Origin: Aldrovandia affinis | Taxonomy: Eukaryota > Chordata > Actinopteri > Notacanthiformes > Halosauridae | Length of the DNA stretch: 64,000 nt | Assembly: GCA_029706075.1 (NCBI GenBank) | Contig: JAINUG010000074.1 | Span: forward strand, 142,001 to 206,000 | Direction: 5' to 3' | Shown: piece after piece, positions 62,860 to 64,000 of the stretch | How positions within the stretch are numbered: position 1 is the first letter of the stretch | How the letters are laid out: every line of letters begins with the position of its first letter | Made by a program: the position numbers and the translations under genes | Notes under the pieces: generated by a model | Database searches by the model: none | Seen by the model: only the letters and a program-made list of their open reading frames with translations | What the model was told of the DNA's origin: nothing

Positions 62860-63510
62860 TCGAGACACGGTCTCTGGTGGGGGGGGGGGTCGGCTGTTCT
62901 TAGGCTGTTTGACACCCTTCCACCAGTTCCACGAGCTGATCAACACCCTTCAGGTTAGCCTAGCTGGCTAATTTCTTCACCTCATAGGATAGTGAATGCA
63001 GGTACTTATCAATTATGATCCGTTCCATCAGGCTGAGCAAAGCCGGCTTGGCAGTCAGCCAGTTCTTAGCGATTCTGATCAGATCATGCATCTGTGATCT
63101 GGCAGAGAGAGTGGGGTTATGAGCATGGCTCATGAGGATCTCCTTTTTCAAAAATGAATAATTTCTGGCTTGTCCCACAGTAGAATCCTGATACGCCTTC
63201 TGTGCCACCCCCAACAAGAGGGGAGCGAGTAAGCTAGCCCATTGTTCCGGTGGCCACTCTTCCCTTACTGCCGTGCGCTCAAATGCTTGTAATGCTTGTA
63301 TGCCTCCATGTCATTGGCTTCCGTCAGCTTCAGGATGAACTGGCTGGGGTTTACCCTGGGATGATGTGTGGCTGAGGCTTCTGTAGCGGTACGGCGTCGG
63401 ATCTCCGCACGCGACAGCTCTGTCTGTTGCCGCTGTTCCTCCATCAACTCTCTGTTCATGGCTTGCAGTGCAACATCAGTCTCCATGAGCAGCTGTAGTA
63501 GTGCTTCCAT
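62860..63510 (-). pseudogene. Gag remnant, element 2
   Basis: The N-terminal part (MEALLQLLMETDVALQAMNR) has a helical, glutamine-rich start and NPSQFILKLTEANDMEAY. After a frame change, the capsid-like core reads QMHDLIRIAKNWLTAKPALL and MERIIIDKYLHSLSYEVKK. The helix pattern WL...E.I..D.YL..L..E.KK resembles the SCAN domain of vertebrate zinc-finger proteins, which is thought to derive from a Gmr1-like Gag. The frame is broken. Confidence 0.75.
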
Positions 63511-63587
63511 TTTCTGGTTTATCGTTTATTATTGATCAAATTTGGCGTAATTCTGGCCAGTTGGCCTGCCCGCATTCTCCATTATGA

Positions 63588-64000
63588 TGCATTCTGAATA
63601 TAAAGAATAGCCATTACGTTTTTAACATAAGGGATCGGAGGGCGTAAACAGTGCAGCAGAACCCGGGGTGTTGAGTTGCAACTCCACCAATGATCAATAA
63701 TAAAGATGACAAACACAGGAAAATGCAAACAAAGAGGGTGTTTATTTATAACATTTCTGGGGAAAGGGAAGGGAAAAAGGGGAAACAGGTTAACAATCCT
63801 TGTTCGTCGTCCTAGTCCGTAATTAAAAGTCCTTTGTTCCAAGTCGGTTTCTCCTACCAAAATAGGTCAATCACAAAAGTCCAAGTCGTTATCCTTAATC
63901 AATCACAATTCACTCTCTATTCTCTCTTGATCTTGCATTTCCCTCTCGGTACTTAGCCCTGACTGACGTGGCTTTTGCCTCTTTATTCCCGTGCTGGTAG
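63588..64000 (-). repeat. 5' LTR of element 2, truncated by window end
   Basis: It matches 58835-59235 in order with scattered differences, including a missing block near 63868 (the GGGGTTCTCAAAAACAG segment of the other LTR). The remainder should continue past 64000. Confidence 0.85.

Larger units (their letters stand above)
58835..64000 (-). mobile_element. Gmr1-type Ty3/gypsy LTR retrotransposon, decayed (element 2, cut by window end)
   Basis: A second copy of the same lineage as 9640-13757, more complete and from a distinct subfamily by its LTR. Sense order on the minus strand is gag, zinc knuckle with protease, integrase, reverse transcriptase, RNase H. The 3' LTR is complete at the left; the 5' LTR enters at 63588 and is cut by the window edge. 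Frameshifts and stops affect every domain. It sits in intron 1 of tmem47 in the same orientation as the gene. A 0.15-kb foreign insertion lies near 60680-60843. There is no envelope gene. Confidence 0.88.

Overview
The window looks like nuclear DNA of a ray-finned fish. It has sparse exons with canonical GT-AG introns, abundant CA/GA microsatellites, tRNA-derived SINEs carrying the L2-type tail common in fish (GCGTCTGCTAAATG), Tc1, hAT and Penelope remnants, and two Ty3/gypsy elements. The SINE tail that ends in TGTAA-like repeats would fit an early-branching teleost such as an eel, but that is a weak inference. There is no operon, CRISPR array or other prokaryotic feature.

Only one host gene can be named: tmem47, on the minus strand. 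Its last two coding exons are at 53258-53398 and 50115-50293, and the reading phase joins exactly. Exon 1 must lie beyond 64000, so 53399-64000 is intron 1. A second probable host exon is the first coding exon of an unidentified minus-strand gene at 32898-32979, inside a CpG-rich block at 32990-33660. Three further CpG-rich stretches (18240-18760, 19830-20140, 27060-27430) could be promoters but carry no recognisable coding exon.

Layout: 1-9600 is mostly non-coding with SINEs, a 31-bp minisatellite and a 0.6-kb imperfect inverted repeat. 9640-13757 is a decayed LTR element. 15048-17460 is an array of minisatellites. 18240-33660 is intergenic with CpG-rich blocks, a Tc1 remnant, SINEs and microsatellites. 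35922-37440 holds DNA-transposon relics, including an intact hAT MITE with an 8-bp target duplication. 37987-38643 is an 8-bp satellite-like array. 40440-41430 is a Penelope-like element 3' end. 45344-46770 is an unusual duplicated block with a 1.1-kb insert. 49100-64000 covers the tmem47 3' half, its repeat-rich introns, a 21-bp VNTR, and a second LTR element that runs off the window.

The two LTR elements are the most informative mobile elements. Both have the order gag - protease - integrase - reverse transcriptase - RNase H on the minus strand. That is copia-like order in a Ty3/gypsy lineage, the hallmark of Gmr1-type elements. Both are degenerate. The other recurring theme is short tandem repeats: about a dozen minisatellites, four of them carrying CCAAT boxes at roughly 30-33 bp spacing, and repeated LINE 3' tails that run into GA microsatellites. 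I see no self-contained new biological system.
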